DNA from: Brucella haematophila
Lineage (GTDB): Bacteria > Pseudomonadota > Alphaproteobacteria > Rhizobiales > Rhizobiaceae
Length of the DNA stretch: 64,000 nucleotides
Assembly: GCF_005938105.1 (NCBI RefSeq)
Contig: NZ_VCPE01000002.1
Span: forward strand, 186,001 to 250,000
Reading direction: 5' to 3'
The notes under the pieces were generated by a model that ran no database searches, was not told the origin of the DNA, and saw nothing but the letters and a program-made list of their open reading frames with translations. Each line of letters starts with the position of its first letter. Position 1 is the stretch's first letter. Below are positions 1-11,701 of this stretch, piece by piece. The position numbers and the translations under genes are program-made.

Positions 1-1902
1 ATGCACGATATCGCGAACGGCAAGCTCGACGATCTTGCCGGATTTGGTGCGCGGAATATCCGCAACCGCAACGATCTTTGCCGGAACATGGCGCGGTGTC
101 GCGCCGGTGCGAATCTTGGTCTTGATCCGCGCCTTCAGATCGTCATCGAGCGCCACACCTGCGGCAAGCCGCACGAAGAGCACAACCCGGACATCCTTGT
201 CCCAGTCCTGACCGATGCAGAGCGCCTCGGCGATCTCCGGCATCTGCTCGACCTGATTGTAGATTTCCGCCGTGCCGATACGCACGCCACCAGGGTTCAG
301 CGTTGCGTCCGAACGGCCATGGATGACGATGCCGTTATGTTCGGTCCATTCCGCAAAATCGCCATGACACCAGATATTGTCGAAGCGCTCGAAATAAGCC
401 GCCTGATACTTCGCACCGTCCGGATCGTTCCAGAATTGCAGCGGCATGCACGGAAACGCCTTCGTGCAGACCAGTTCGCCTTTCTGCATGCGCACCGGCT
501 GGCCGTCATCGTTCCAGACATCGACGGCCATGCCGAGGCCCGCACCCTGAATTTCGCCCAGCCAGACGGGTTCTGTCGGCACGCCCAGCACGAAGCAGGA
601 CACGATATCCGTTCCGCCTGAAATGGATGCAAGATGCACATCCGGCTTGATGGCGTCATAAACGAAAGCAAAGCCCTCCGGCGACAAGGGCGAGCCAGTG
701 GACGATACCGTGCGCAGTGCCGAAAGATCGTGTGTTTCACCCGGCTTCAGACCGGCTTTCAACACGGCATCGATAAATTTCGCCGAGGTGCCGAAATAGG
801 TCATGCCTTCGGCCTGAGCATAATCGAACAGCACATTGCCATCGGGATAGAAAGGCGAGCCGTCATAGAGCAGCAAGGTAGCCCCGGAACCGATACCAGA
901 GGCCAGCCAATTCCACATCATCCAGCCGCAAGTGGTGAAATAGAAGAAGCGGTCGCCTTCGCGGATATCCGCATGGAGCTGCTGTTCCTTCAGATGCTGC
1001 AACAGCACCCCACCGGCGCGATGGACGATGCATTTTGGAATGCCGGTCGTGCCGGACGAAAACAGAATATAGATCGGGTGATCGAAAGGCAGACGCGTGA
1101 ATTCCACCGGCTTGGCGGCGAAGGCGCTCAGCGCTTCGTCGAGTGCAATGCCCTTTTCGGCTTTCTGCGCGACGGCTTCCGCCTCGCCCAGATAGGACAC
1201 GATTACCGATCTCCGCAGTCCCGGCAGCTTTGCCGTTACCTGCGCGACCTTGTTGGCCACTTCGATGCGCTTGCCATTGTACCAATAGCCATCGCAGGCG
1301 AAGAACAGCTTCGGCTCAATCTGGCCGAAACGGTCAAGCACGCCCTGTACGCCGAAATCCGGCGAGCACGACGACCAGACGGCACCAATGGAGCTGGCAG
1401 CCAGCATCAACGCAACAGCTTCCGGCATATTGGGCATCATGCCCGCAACGCGGTCGCCGGGTTCCACGCCTTCCGACAACATGAATTGCTGGAGCTTTGA
1501 AACCAGCGCGTGAAGATCGTTCCAGCTCAGGCGACGTTCGACCTTGTCTTCGCCGCGGAAAACGATTGCGTCGTCACGGCCCTGCTGGCGCAGAAGGTTT
1601 TCAGCGAAATTGAGACGCGCTTCGGGGAAGAATTTCGCCTCGCGCATATGCCCCTTGTCGACAAGGGCCGTTTCGCCACGCTCGCCGATGACGTTGCAGA
1701 AATCCCAGATGAGCGTCCAGAAGCCAGCACGATCTTCCACCGACCAGCGATGCAACGCCGCATAATCCGACAGGTCAAGGCCGGTGCGCTGTTCAGCGCG
1801 AATGCGGAATTGCTCCAGCGTGCTGGCTGCGATGCGCTGCGCATCGGGCTGCCACAGCGAGTGGTCCTGCGAAAACTGCGTGGAAACTGCCTCGGTGCTC
1901 AT
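1..1902 (-). CDS. acsA: Acetoacetate--CoA ligase (acetoacetyl-CoA synthetase), 3' end outside window
   Basis: ATP-dependent activation of acetoacetate to acetoacetyl-CoA, a cytosolic ANL-superfamily adenylating enzyme that feeds ketone bodies or PHB breakdown products into metabolism. The minus-strand frame is open from 1902 to the window edge (634 codons, no stop). It shows the AMP-binding P-loop SSGTTGIPK, an SGGTDI segment typical of acetoacetyl-CoA synthetases, and [16 protein letters not shown] before the C-terminal lid with [10 protein letters not shown]. The family is about 650 residues, so only some 15 residues are missing. Two adjacent ATGs (1905 and 1902) follow a GGGAGGA ribosome site; 1902 gives the better spacing. 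The large plus-strand frames here are antisense shadows. Confidence 0.93.
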   Translation of the reverse strand, partial: MSTEAVSTQFSQDHSLWQPDAQRIAASTLEQFRIRAEQRTGLDLSDYAALHRWSVEDRAGFWTLIWDFCNVIGERGETALVDKGHMREAKFFPEARLNFAENLLRQQGRDDAIVFRGEDKVERRLSWNDLHALVSKLQQFMLSEGVEPGDRVAGMMPNMPEAVALMLAASSIGAVWSSCSPDFGVQGVLDRFGQIEPKLFFACDGYWYNGKRIEVANKVAQVTAKLPGLRRSVIVSYLGEAEAVAQKAEKGIALDEALSAFAAKPVEFTRLPFDHPIYILFSSGTTGIPKCIVHRAGGVLLQHLKEQQLHADIREGDRFFYFTTCGWMMWNWLASGIGSGATLLLYDGSPFYPDGNVLFDYAQAEGMTYFGTSAKFIDAVLKAGLKPGETHDLSALRTVSSTGSPLSPEGFAFVYDAIKPDVHLASISGGTDIVSCFVLGVPTEPVWLGEIQGAGLGMAVDVWNDDGQPVRMQKGELVCTKAFPCMPLQFWNDPDGAKYQAAYFERFDNIWCHGDFAEWTEHNGIVIHGRSDATLNPGGVRIGTAEIYNQVEQMPEIAEALCIGQDWDKDVRVVLFVRLAAGVALDDDLKARIKTKIRTGATPRHVPAKIVAVADIPRTKSGKIVELAVRDIVH

Positions 1903-2012
1903 CATTCCTCCCTGACACAGGCGCAGCAAATATCCGGTTACGAGCCGCGCCGTCAGAAGTTTCTAGAAGAGACTTCCCGGCAGGTCCATGCTTTTCACAG
2001 TCATGCGTCGTG

Positions 2013-3119
2013 TCAGCGCATCACTCCTGCGTTTTCGCTGTGTTTGTCCGCCCACATATCGATGCGCCGCACTGCCCAGCGATGGACCGGATTTTCAAAC
2101 AGATGCCATGCGGCGATAGCGGTAACGATGCTGGCAAGGACGGCCATACTCATCAGCACAATTGCGCTGAAGGTCGTTTCCCCCCAGCTACCGGGAACCA
2201 GCTTGAAAAACACCACGCCAACCAGCGGATGGAGAATGAAAATGCCGAAACTGTAGCGCGACATTTTCACGAAGCCGCTCCATTGCAGCGGCGTGTAGAG
2301 ATTCTGCCGGCTCGCCGCAAAAAGCACATAGACGCTGAAATAGAGAAAGACGAGCCGCCATGGCCCTTCAAGCGTTGCCGTGTCGGGGATCCCGCTTTGC
2401 GGATGATAGAACAGGAAAATCGCCAGACAGGCCGCCAGAGCAAGCTTGATGAATCCCTTTGGCAGATCGGCATGCTTCTGCCGTGCAAGCCACATGCCAA
2501 ACAGGAATGACGGCAAGACGCGGAAAACGCCAAGATCGGCAAACTGCACCCGTGTCAGGGACGGCGTTTCCAGAACCCGTGCCGCATATTCGCCCCCAAG
2601 CAGAGCCGCGACGACCAGAACAAGCATCCCGTCACCGAGGCGCTTGCAGAGCCAGTCGAACAGCGGGAAGCACAGATACATCAGGAACAAGGCGCTGAGA
2701 GACCAGCTGACATAATTGTAGGAAAAGCTCTTTCCCAGCCCCCAGTTATGAACGAGCAGCAATTGAGCCAGCCCGTCGCGCCAGTTCATGTTTGGCGGCA
2801 CCGATGGCTGGAACAGCCCTGCCGCCGCCAGTATCGACATCAGGGCGAAACAGGAAAAGGCAACCACGTGCAAGGGGTAGATTCGCGCAAGCCGCTTGCC
2901 AACGAAAGATACGTAACGGACGGAATTCCATTCATAATTTGAGCGCAACGCCAGGAACAGTCCGGACAGAATAAAAAAGACATCAGTAAAATAAGCAAAC
3001 GTTAATATAACAGAATGTATCCCATCGTTCCGGATGGGCATCCGGAAAGAATAATGGAAAATCGCGATCCCCACACACAATAAAAATCGAAGACCGTCGA
3101 AATCTGGAAGCCGTTTCAT
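2013..3119 (-). CDS. Acyltransferase family 3 membrane protein (OafA/YrhL type)
   Basis: Integral-membrane acyltransferase that would O-acylate a cell-surface glycan; the substrate cannot be told from sequence. The 368-residue protein starts with the family signature FDGLRFLLCVGIAIFHY, holding the conserved Arg and the His of the first membrane segment. About ten hydrophobic segments follow, with the usual FGIFILHPLVGVVFF near the C terminus. The ATG at 3119 is the natural start. It lies 110 bp upstream of acsA on the same strand, and nothing ties the two functionally. The 168 bp upstream, up to the tRNA, show no gene. Confidence 0.85.
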   Translation of the reverse strand: MKRLPDFDGLRFLLCVGIAIFHYSFRMPIRNDGIHSVILTFAYFTDVFFILSGLFLALRSNYEWNSVRYVSFVGKRLARIYPLHVVAFSCFALMSILAAAGLFQPSVPPNMNWRDGLAQLLLVHNWGLGKSFSYNYVSWSLSALFLMYLCFPLFDWLCKRLGDGMLVLVVAALLGGEYAARVLETPSLTRVQFADLGVFRVLPSFLFGMWLARQKHADLPKGFIKLALAACLAIFLFYHPQSGIPDTATLEGPWRLVFLYFSVYVLFAASRQNLYTPLQWSGFVKMSRYSFGIFILHPLVGVVFFKLVPGSWGETTFSAIVLMSMAVLASIVTAIAAWHLFENPVHRWAVRRIDMWADKHSENAGVMR

Positions 3120-3287
3120 TTAAATGACATCGCGAAAATACTGGAACATATATGTCAGTATATGCTTCCGCGATAAAGTCGAGCATGAATTGAACTTGCG
3201 GGCAAAAAATTGAACGAAAATTACAGCGCAACCGCCAGAAATTTCTCTGGCAGAGTGGAACAGCCGTTTTTCATTCTAGGGGGAATT

Positions 3288-3363
3288 TGGTGGAGCCAAG
3301 CGGGATCGAACCGCTGACCTCCTGCATGCCATGCAGGCGCTCTCCCAGCTGAGCTATGGCCCC
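3288..3363 (-). tRNA. tRNA-Ala (anticodon GGC)
   Basis: Read on minus the 76 nt begin GGGGCCATAGCTCAG and end in GGCTCCACCA, with the CCA encoded. The acceptor stem pairs, the D arm has the standard AGCTCAG box, the TPsiC arm reads GGTTCGATCCC, and the anticodon stem CCTGC/GCAGG frames the loop ATGGCAT, giving anticodon GGC for alanine. It stands alone, not in an rRNA operon. Confidence 0.96.
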
Positions 3364-3416
3364 ATCAAACCTCTTTCGAGGTGGGCCAGACAGAACTTTC
3401 TGCCCGGTGTGGCGGC

Positions 3417-3445
3417 TTATTAAATGGCGTTTGTCAGAAGATCAA
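3417..3445 (-). promoter_or_regulatory. Putative sigma-70 promoter of tRNA-Ala
   Basis: On minus: TTGATC, a 17-nt spacer, then TAATAA, about 54 nt upstream of the tRNA 5' end. Both hexamers are near consensus and the spacing is ideal, but this is a reading by eye. Confidence 0.5.
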
Positions 3446-3551
3446 GAGCTAAATCGCAACTCTTTTCACATCTGCGAAAATAATTTCGCCCAATGCCCAC
3501 ATCCACCGCCGGAGACTGTGGAAAGCGCTCAACCATCACGCCAAAGAGAAA

Positions 3552-3571
3552 GGGCAGCTCGTGAGCTGCCC
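3552..3571 (-). terminator. Intrinsic terminator downstream of the FYDLN gene
   Basis: Perfect 8-bp stem GGGCAGCT/AGCTGCCC with a 4-nt loop. On minus it is followed by a T-rich stretch (TTTCTCTTT). It lies 40 bp past the stop of the FYDLN-family gene. Confidence 0.75.
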
Positions 3572-3610
3572 TGTCCACAATTCCAAAAAATCGAAGCGAT
3601 TCCCGAAGGA

Positions 3611-4003
3611 TCAGCCTTCTTCGTCGTCGCCGCCGACGCCACCGCCGAGGATACCCGACATATCGTCGTCCTCGTCTTCCTCTTCTTCGAGGAAGGTGTC
3701 GTCATCGTCGTCGCCCAGATCGACGTCGTCGTCGTCGCCCATATCTGGCAGATCGTCGCCGCCGCCCTTTGCTTCGTCGTCGGCATCCTCGAGGGAAACG
3801 AAATCCGGCTTTTCCATTGCCGTATCCAGTTCTTCCTCTTCGGCTTCCTCTTCAACGACGCGTGCTTCTGCATTCGCGTCGAAATAGGAGCGCGGATAGG
3901 AGATGCCGGTGTAAGGCGAAACGATCGGATCGCGATTCAGATCGTAAAACTTCTTGCCCGTTTCCGGGTCGATGCGCTTGGTACCAAGTTCAGCTTTTGC
4001 CAC
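3611..4003 (-). CDS. TIGR02300/FYDLN-type acidic protein
   Basis: Small 130-residue protein of unknown function, conserved in alphaproteobacteria and named after its FYDLN motif. Visible here are an N-terminal block with GTKRIDPETGKKFYDLN and SPYTGISYPRSYF (a zinc-ribbon-like fold without the cysteines), then a very acidic low-complexity tail with long Asp/Glu runs from about residue 50 to the end, interrupted by a Gly-rich patch. No signal peptide, so presumably cytoplasmic. It stands alone with its own terminator. Confidence 0.85.
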   Translation of the reverse strand: MAKAELGTKRIDPETGKKFYDLNRDPIVSPYTGISYPRSYFDANAEARVVEEEAEEEELDTAMEKPDFVSLEDADDEAKGGGDDLPDMGDDDDVDLGDDDDDTFLEEEEDEDDDMSGILGGGVGGDDEEG

Positions 4004-4316
4004 GTTGAGCCTCGTGAGTTTTATTCCCGTTACGCCCGTGGCGCGTGGCCACTTTTATAAAGGGGGCATAAATTCATTTCAAAAACGCGCCTGCTGAGCT
4101 TCTCAGGCCACCACTATGGTTCTTATTATACCCCGGAGCCCGTTGCATAGCGAGAAAAGTGGGTGGTGCGCGCCTTAACTGTGTTGTTCGGTGCATAAAC
4201 GCAATTTGGCGCATTTGTCAAAGCGAAAGACTCCGAATGACGCAGACTCTTTCTTATAGCTGCGTCCGGCAGCGTATCGGCGGCGTATTCGCGGATGACC
4301 GCATGGTATTACTATG

Positions 4317-4391
4317 CTAGTGGTCTGCGTCCGACATTTGCTTTGCGGTGTTACAGGCTCCCAGCAAATGTCGGACGCAAAAGACCACTAG
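4317..4391. repeat. Long inverted repeat 1 upstream of aroA
   Basis: Arms of about 26 nt: CTAGTGGTCTGCGTCCGACA continuing to TTTGCT at 4317-4342, mirrored at 4363-4391 with one small internal bulge (AAAA versus T). The 20-nt loop is GC-balanced. No T-tract follows, so it is not a standard terminator; it looks like a palindromic intergenic repeat unit. Confidence 0.8.
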
Positions 4392-4404
4392 CCGCTTTAT
4401 GAAT

Positions 4405-6540
<2,136 letters not shown>

Positions 6541-6808
6541 TGATCAGGCATTTTAGGGCTTTTTGGCCTGAATTTGCCCCGGAAATGCTGGAAAAATGCC
6601 AGAACAGTCCTATATAGGCTGCTCTGATAGCGCATGGCCTCGAAAGCTGCGAAGCGGTTTTCGAGAAAGGTCGTGCCGAATAACGAATAGTCTGACTTCG
6701 CGTTCCACGCGCCGGTTGTCTGCAAAGACGGAGCCGAGGTCGGACAGTGTACAACACGAACCCCCGGCGCCGCATCCGATGAATTTTCCGGATGCATCAG
6801 GAGTATAT

Positions 6809-8509
6809 ATGTCTCAATCCAACCCCTCCCGCGCAGATTTCGAGTCCCTGCTGGCAGAATCCTTCGCGCAAAACGATCTTGCTGAAGGCTATGTCGTCAA
6901 GGGCCGCATCGTTGCCATCGAAAAGGACATGGCGATCATCGACGCCGGTCTGAAGGTCGAAGGCCGCGTACCGCTGAAGGAATTCGGCGCAAAGGGCAAA
7001 GACGGCACGCTGAAGCCGGGCGATGAAGTTGAAGTTTACGTCGAGCGTATCGAAAACGCTCTCGGCGAAGCTGTTCTCTCGCGCGAAAAAGCACGTCGTG
7101 AAGAAAGCTGGGTCAAGCTCGAGCAGAAGTTCGCCAATGGCGAGCGCGTCGACGGCGTGATCTTCAATCAGGTCAAGGGTGGTTTCACCGTCGACCTCGA
7201 CGGCGCTGTTGCCTTCCTGCCGCGTTCGCAGGTCGACATCCGTCCGATCCGCGACGTCACCCCGCTCATGCACGTCCCGCAGCCGTTCGAAATCCTCAAG
7301 ATGGACAAGCGTCGCGGCAACATCGTTGTCTCGCGTCGTACCGTTCTTGAAGAAAGCCGTGCGGAACAGCGTTCGGAAATCGTCCAGAACCTTGAAGAAG
7401 GTCAGGTTGTTGAAGGCGTCGTCAAGAACATCACCGATTACGGTGCGTTCGTTGACCTCGGCGGCATCGACGGTCTCCTGCACGTTACCGACATGGCATG
7501 GCGCCGCGTCAACCATCCGTCGGAAATCCTCACCATCGGCCAGACGGTCAAGGTGCAGATCATCCGCATCAACCAGGAAACCCATCGTATCTCGCTCGGC
7601 ATGAAGCAGCTCGAGAGCGATCCTTGGGATGGTATCGGCGCGAAGTACCCGATCGGCAAAAAGATCACCGGCACCGTCACGAACATCACCGACTACGGTG
7701 CATTCGTGGAAATCGAGCCGGGCATCGAGGGCCTCATCCACGTTTCCGAAATGTCGTGGACCAAGAAGAATGTCCATCCGGGCAAGATTCTCTCCACCAC
7801 TCAGGAAGTCGAAGTCGTTGTGCTCGAAGTTGATCCGGTCAAGCGCCGCATCTCGCTGGGCCTCAAGCAGACCCTCGACAACCCGTGGACGACCTTCGCT
7901 CAGAAGTACCCGACCGGCACCGTTGTTGAAGGCGAAGTCAAGAACAAGACCGAATTCGGCCTGTTCATTGGTCTCGACGGCGACGTTGACGGCATGGTTC
8001 ACCTCTCCGATCTCGACTGGAACCGTCCAGGCGAACAGGTTATCGAAGAGTACAACAAGGGCGAAGTGGTCAAGGCTGTCGTTCTCGACGTCGACATCGA
8101 CAAGGAACGCATCTCGCTTGGCATCAAGCAGCTTTCCGGCGACAAGGTCGGCGAAGCAGCAGCTTCCGGCGAACTGCGCAAGAACGCTGTTGTAACCTGC
8201 GAAGTGACCGCTGTTACCGATGGTGGCCTCGAAGTTCGCCTGGTCGATCACGACCTGGAAAGCTTCATCCGCCGCTCGGATCTTTCGCGTGATCGCGAAG
8301 AACAGCGTCCGGAACGCTTCACGGTCGGTCAGAAGGTTGACGCTCGCGTCATCGCTTTCGACAAGAAGACCCGCAAGCTGCAGGTCTCGATCAAGGCGCT
8401 CGAAATCGCTGAAGAAAAAGAAGCTGTCGCTCAGTACGGTTCGACCGACTCCGGCGCTTCGCTCGGCGACATCCTCGGTGCTGCTCTGAAGAAGCAGGAA
8501 AAGAACTAA
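6809..8509 (+). CDS. rpsA: 30S ribosomal protein S1
   Basis: RNA-binding ribosomal protein that brings mRNA to the 30S subunit. The 566-residue protein is a string of six S1 OB-fold repeats, seen as repeated blocks such as GVVKNITDYGAFVDLGGIDG, GTVTNITDYGAFVEIEPGIE and GEVKNKTEFGLFIGLDGDVD, each ending RISLG(M/L/I)KQ. The start ATG at 6809 (MSQSNPSRAD) follows AGGAG by about 6 nt; a longer open frame extends upstream but its extra residues are not S1-like. The 268-nt gap after cmk is long enough for its own promoter and leader. The antisense 484-codon frame is a shadow. Confidence 0.97.
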   Translation: MSQSNPSRADFESLLAESFAQNDLAEGYVVKGRIVAIEKDMAIIDAGLKVEGRVPLKEFGAKGKDGTLKPGDEVEVYVERIENALGEAVLSREKARREESWVKLEQKFANGERVDGVIFNQVKGGFTVDLDGAVAFLPRSQVDIRPIRDVTPLMHVPQPFEILKMDKRRGNIVVSRRTVLEESRAEQRSEIVQNLEEGQVVEGVVKNITDYGAFVDLGGIDGLLHVTDMAWRRVNHPSEILTIGQTVKVQIIRINQETHRISLGMKQLESDPWDGIGAKYPIGKKITGTVTNITDYGAFVEIEPGIEGLIHVSEMSWTKKNVHPGKILSTTQEVEVVVLEVDPVKRRISLGLKQTLDNPWTTFAQKYPTGTVVEGEVKNKTEFGLFIGLDGDVDGMVHLSDLDWNRPGEQVIEEYNKGEVVKAVVLDVDIDKERISLGIKQLSGDKVGEAAASGELRKNAVVTCEVTAVTDGGLEVRLVDHDLESFIRRSDLSRDREEQRPERFTVGQKVDARVIAFDKKTRKLQVSIKALEIAEEKEAVAQYGSTDSGASLGDILGAALKKQEKN

Positions 8510-8535
8510 TCTTTTCCCCTTCTTGTAAACATGGA

Positions 8536-8565
8536 AAAGCCCGCTTTATAGCGGGCTTTTTCTTT
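8536..8565 (+). terminator. Intrinsic terminator of rpsA
   Basis: Nine-bp stem AAAGCCCGC/GCGGGCTTT with loop TTTATA, followed by TTCTTT; 26 nt past the rpsA stop. Confidence 0.9.
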
Positions 8566-8868
8566 GCGCTCAGGCGAGGCGCGGGCTTGGTCTGGTAGTA
8601 TCAATACGCCACCCCAGCCATGAGCGACCTAGGACGCAGCCCTTTCCCGTATTCCGGCCTCCGAATTTAGGTTCATCCAGAATAAGCAAATAACGATAGA
8701 GATAAATGCAGAATACCCCAATTTATGACAGGTTTTAAATTTCGAAAATTAGTAAATATCAGAATTATCCTTTTTTAATTATCTCTAAAATTCAATTGAC
8801 TCTCTCTATAATTCGATTTATCTCAAATTATTGCTTATATTTACTATTATATATTTAGGAGAATTATA
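8566..8868. other. AT-rich intergenic region upstream of the OMP gene
   Basis: No gene seen. The first 100 bp have ordinary composition; from about 8690 the DNA turns strongly AT-rich right up to the OMP start, with many A/T runs. This is likely the promoter and 5' leader of the outer-membrane protein gene. No single -35/-10 pair can be chosen reliably in such AT-rich sequence. Confidence 0.6.
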
Positions 8869-9558
8869 TTGGGTGCAAGAATTTCCATTATCGCGTCCGG
8901 AGTTTTAGCTTTGTTGGCCTCTGGCGCCCATGCGGCGGATGTCATCGTTCCGGAAACACCTCTGGCACCAACCGCTCCTATTGCCACGAACTTCAACTGG
9001 AGTGGCGCTTACATCGGCGGACAGGTCGGCTATGGTTGGGCGTCTTCCAAATTCTCAATGGAGCCATCCTACACTTCCAAAGGAAATATGGACGGTTTTC
9101 TGGGCGGCATCTATGCCGGTTACAATTTTGATACCGGAGCAAATGTGATTCTGGGCGTGGATGGCGATTTCACGGGGACATCGGTTGGTGAAACCATCTC
9201 CTATGGAGGCCTGGCATCGGGTAAGACACGATTGCGTTGGTCTGGCGCCGCTCGCGCACGTGTGGGTTACGATTTTGACCGGTTCCTGCCTTATATCGCT
9301 GGCGGCGCGGCTTTCGGCAATATTGGCGACAAGGCACATATTCTGGGCACGCAGCTCATCTCGCAGTCCAAGACACAGACCGGCTGGACTATCGGCGGTG
9401 GTGTTGACTATGCAGTCACCGACAATATCGTCACGCGCTTCGAATATCGTTACACCGATTTCGGCAAACGCAATCTTGATCTCGCCGTTCCCGGTCTCAA
9501 GGCCAACGAGAAGATGAATTCGAACGATATTCGTCTCGGCGTCGCTTATAAGTTCTGA
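8869..9558 (+). CDS. Outer-membrane beta-barrel protein, Omp25/Omp31 family
   Basis: Predicted 8-stranded outer-membrane barrel of the Omp25/Omp31 family, surface proteins of Brucella and relatives. The 229 residues start with a Sec signal peptide (cleavage near GAHA-ADV, residue 22), then NFNWSGAYIGGQVGYGW, typical of the family, alternating barrel strands, and a C-terminal strand ending RLGVAYKF with the terminal Phe that outer-membrane proteins need for assembly. The start is TTG at 8869, preceded by AGGAGA at 5-6 nt; no in-frame ATG fits the signal peptide. Which member of the family it is cannot be fixed without alignment. Confidence 0.88.
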   Translation: MGARISIIASGVLALLASGAHAADVIVPETPLAPTAPIATNFNWSGAYIGGQVGYGWASSKFSMEPSYTSKGNMDGFLGGIYAGYNFDTGANVILGVDGDFTGTSVGETISYGGLASGKTRLRWSGAARARVGYDFDRFLPYIAGGAAFGNIGDKAHILGTQLISQSKTQTGWTIGGGVDYAVTDNIVTRFEYRYTDFGKRNLDLAVPGLKANEKMNSNDIRLGVAYKF

Positions 9559-9584
9559 TTGATCAGCTGACCTCTGTTCAGGAC

Positions 9585-9615
9585 ACAGCCCTGTCTCTCA
9601 CCGAGGCGGGGCTGT
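9585..9615 (+). terminator. Possible terminator between OMP and yeiH-like gene
   Basis: Stem ACAGCCC/GGGCTGT enclosing 17 nt that hold a smaller pairing, followed by only TTCC. It sits between two convergent genes. Weak T-tract, so low confidence. Confidence 0.35.
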
Positions 9616-9620
9616 TTCCG

Positions 9621-10640
9621 TCAAACCACCCCGAGCATATGAATCAGCCCGAGACTGATGACACCTAGCGACAACAGCGAAAGCATCGCCGTCAGTGTCA
9701 CGCGCCCGCCAGCCTGCGCTACAGAGCGGACATCGACACCAAGACCAAGCGCGGCCATCGAAATGATGGTCAGCAGCGTCGAGGCATATTGAATACCGGG
9801 CAGCAGAGTTTCCGGAATAAGATGCAGCGAGTGCAGCGCCATCATCGCAAGAAAGCCCAGGATAAACCACGGCACCAGTTGAAAAAAGCCGGGCTTTGCG
9901 CCTGCATCCTTGTTGCCCGCGAGCACAGCCAGAGCCAGAATAACCGGGCCAAGCATCAGCACCCGCACCAGCTTGACCAACGTGCCGAGTTGGACGCTGA
10001 TCGTGGCAACCGGAGCAGTCGCAGCCAGCACCTGCGGCACGGCATAGACCGTCAACCCTGCAAGCACACCATATTGGGTATGGGATAAGCCAAGAAGCGG
10101 CACCAACAGCGGCAGGCACAGCACCACGACGACACCGAGAATTGCGGTGAACGCGATGGAGGCGGCAACATCTTCACTTTCAGCACCGATGACCGGCGCC
10201 GTAGCTGCAATGGCCGAGTTGCCGCAAATCGAATTGCCGCAGGCCACCAGAACTGCCATGCGATGCGGCAGCTTCAGCAGCCGCCCAATGCCGTAGCTCA
10301 GCGCTATCGCCACCACCACGACACAGGCAATACCGAGAATTAGACCGGAACCGGCGGCGATCACCGCGCTGACGCTGATGGATGCGCCGAGAAGCACCAC
10401 CGCGATTTCCAGAATCATTTTCGCCGAAAAGCCGATGCCTTTGCTGAACTGCTTGCCGGGGCGCAGGAAGGTGCGCACCATCGTACCGAGCAGAATGGCA
10501 ATCACCAGCGCTTCAAGCCACGCCCTGCCGGCATAATAGGCCTCGATCTTCTCAAGACCGATGGCCATAGCGGCGACACCAGTGCTGAGTGCAAGTCCGG
10601 GTAGGATGTTCTGGAGTTTTGAGTATGTCATTATCGGCAT
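9621..10640 (-). CDS. YeiH/UPF0324 family putative sulfate exporter
   Basis: Multi-pass inner-membrane protein of the YeiH (UPF0324) family; sulfate or sulfonate export has been proposed for members, but the substrate here is unknown. About ten hydrophobic helices, with the family blocks PGLALSTGVAAMAIG, ILLGTMVRT and ACGNSICGNSAIAATAPVIG. The open frame extends to a TTG at 10694, but the ATG at 10640 (MPIMTYSK) or 10631 (MTYSK) is more plausible; neither has a good ribosome site. It is divergent from a LysR gene about 100 bp away, the same arrangement as yeiH/yeiE in enterobacteria, so that regulator probably controls it. Confidence 0.85.
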   Translation of the reverse strand: MPIMTYSKLQNILPGLALSTGVAAMAIGLEKIEAYYAGRAWLEALVIAILLGTMVRTFLRPGKQFSKGIGFSAKMILEIAVVLLGASISVSAVIAAGSGLILGIACVVVVAIALSYGIGRLLKLPHRMAVLVACGNSICGNSAIAATAPVIGAESEDVAASIAFTAILGVVVVLCLPLLVPLLGLSHTQYGVLAGLTVYAVPQVLAATAPVATISVQLGTLVKLVRVLMLGPVILALAVLAGNKDAGAKPGFFQLVPWFILGFLAMMALHSLHLIPETLLPGIQYASTLLTIISMAALGLGVDVRSVAQAGGRVTLTAMLSLLSLGVISLGLIHMLGVV

Positions 10641-10719
10641 TTCATATCGAAAGAGAATTTCATTCCTATTTGATGCCTTATTTTCCCTGTTCAATCCATT
10701 TCATTATATGGCATAAATC

Positions 10720-10736
10720 ATTCGATAAGATCGAAT
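10720..10736. promoter_or_regulatory. Candidate LysR operator
   Basis: ATTCGAT-AAG-ATCGAAT is a perfect 7-bp dyad containing the LysR half-site geometry T-N11-A. It lies between the divergent YeiH-like and LysR genes and overlaps the first possible LysR start (ATG 10735). Confidence 0.5.
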
Positions 10737-10746
10737 GGTTGATGCT

Positions 10747-11670
10747 ATGACCCTGGAACAACTGCGTATTTTCATTGAAGTAGCGGAGCGAGAACACCTG
10801 ACCCGGGCTTCCGAGGCGCTGCATCTAACGCCTTCGGCGGTCAGCTCGGCAATCCGCACTCTTGAAGAACGCTATGGCGCGACACTGTTCAACCGTATCG
10901 GACGTCGCATAGAACTAACCGGCGATGGGCGTCTGTTTCTCGATGAAGCACGCGCAACGCTGGCGCGTGCACGTTCGGCCGAACGTATGCTTTCGGAATT
11001 TGGTGGTGGCAAGCGCGGCATTCTTTCGATCCACGCGAGCCAGACGATCGCAAGCTATTGGCTACCGCCCTTTCTGGCGCGATTTCACAGCGCCTATCCC
11101 ATGATCGAGGTGCGCCTGACACTGGGCAATACGGAAAGCGTGACCGAGGCAACGCAAGAGGGTGCAGCCGATATCGGTTTGGTGGAAGGTTCCGTGCAGG
11201 CTCCGTCGCTTTCCATCAGCAAGGTGGCAACCGACCAACTGATTCTGGTGACACGCCCCGACCACACATGGAGCGACGCAGGCCGCCTCTCCTGGGACCG
11301 ACTGTTTGAAGGAAAATGGATATTGCGGGAACAGGGGTCGGGCACGCGCAGCGTCTTCGAAGATGCGATGCGCGCCAGCGGCTATAACCCCGTACGATTG
11401 AATGTAGCGCTGGAACTACCGTCCAATGAGGCCATTTGTTCAGCAGTGCGCTCCGGCGACTATGTCACCGCCATATCCGAACTGGTCGCCGCCCCGCATC
11501 TCGCCGCCGGAACGCTCGTCAAGGCAGACTTCGCCCTACCGCAGCGCCAGTTTCTCATGCTGTTGCACAATGACCGCTACAGAACAAAAGCGCTTCAGGC
11601 CTTTGCCGATGCGCTAACCAGCGCTCAGCTACCCCACACCAAAAACCATGATCGTGGCACAACCTATTAA
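10747..11670 (+). CDS. LysR-family transcriptional regulator
   Basis: DNA-binding regulator with an N-terminal winged helix-turn-helix (MTLEQLRIFIEVAEREHLTRASEALHLTPSAVSSAIRTLEER, residues 1-42) and a C-terminal periplasmic-binding-type effector domain. The 307-residue form starts at ATG 10747, which gives the usual short LysR N terminus; an in-frame ATG at 10735 adds four residues but lies inside the palindrome likely to be the operator. Divergent from the YeiH-like transporter, its probable target. The effector is unknown; the partnership resembles YeiE-YeiH. Confidence 0.9.
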   Translation: MTLEQLRIFIEVAEREHLTRASEALHLTPSAVSSAIRTLEERYGATLFNRIGRRIELTGDGRLFLDEARATLARARSAERMLSEFGGGKRGILSIHASQTIASYWLPPFLARFHSAYPMIEVRLTLGNTESVTEATQEGAADIGLVEGSVQAPSLSISKVATDQLILVTRPDHTWSDAGRLSWDRLFEGKWILREQGSGTRSVFEDAMRASGYNPVRLNVALELPSNEAICSAVRSGDYVTAISELVAAPHLAAGTLVKADFALPQRQFLMLLHNDRYRTKALQAFADALTSAQLPHTKNHDRGTTY

Positions 11671-11701
11671 TCAGACCACTTTATGCATGAGCTGGAAATG
11701 C

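Noticed and set aside
1-1500. Plus-strand frames of 206 and 288 codons at the window start
   Set aside because: Antisense to the clear acetoacetyl-CoA synthetase reading frame.
6797-8251. 484-codon minus-strand frame across rpsA
   Set aside because: Antisense shadow of the six S1 repeats; its own internal repetition only mirrors them.
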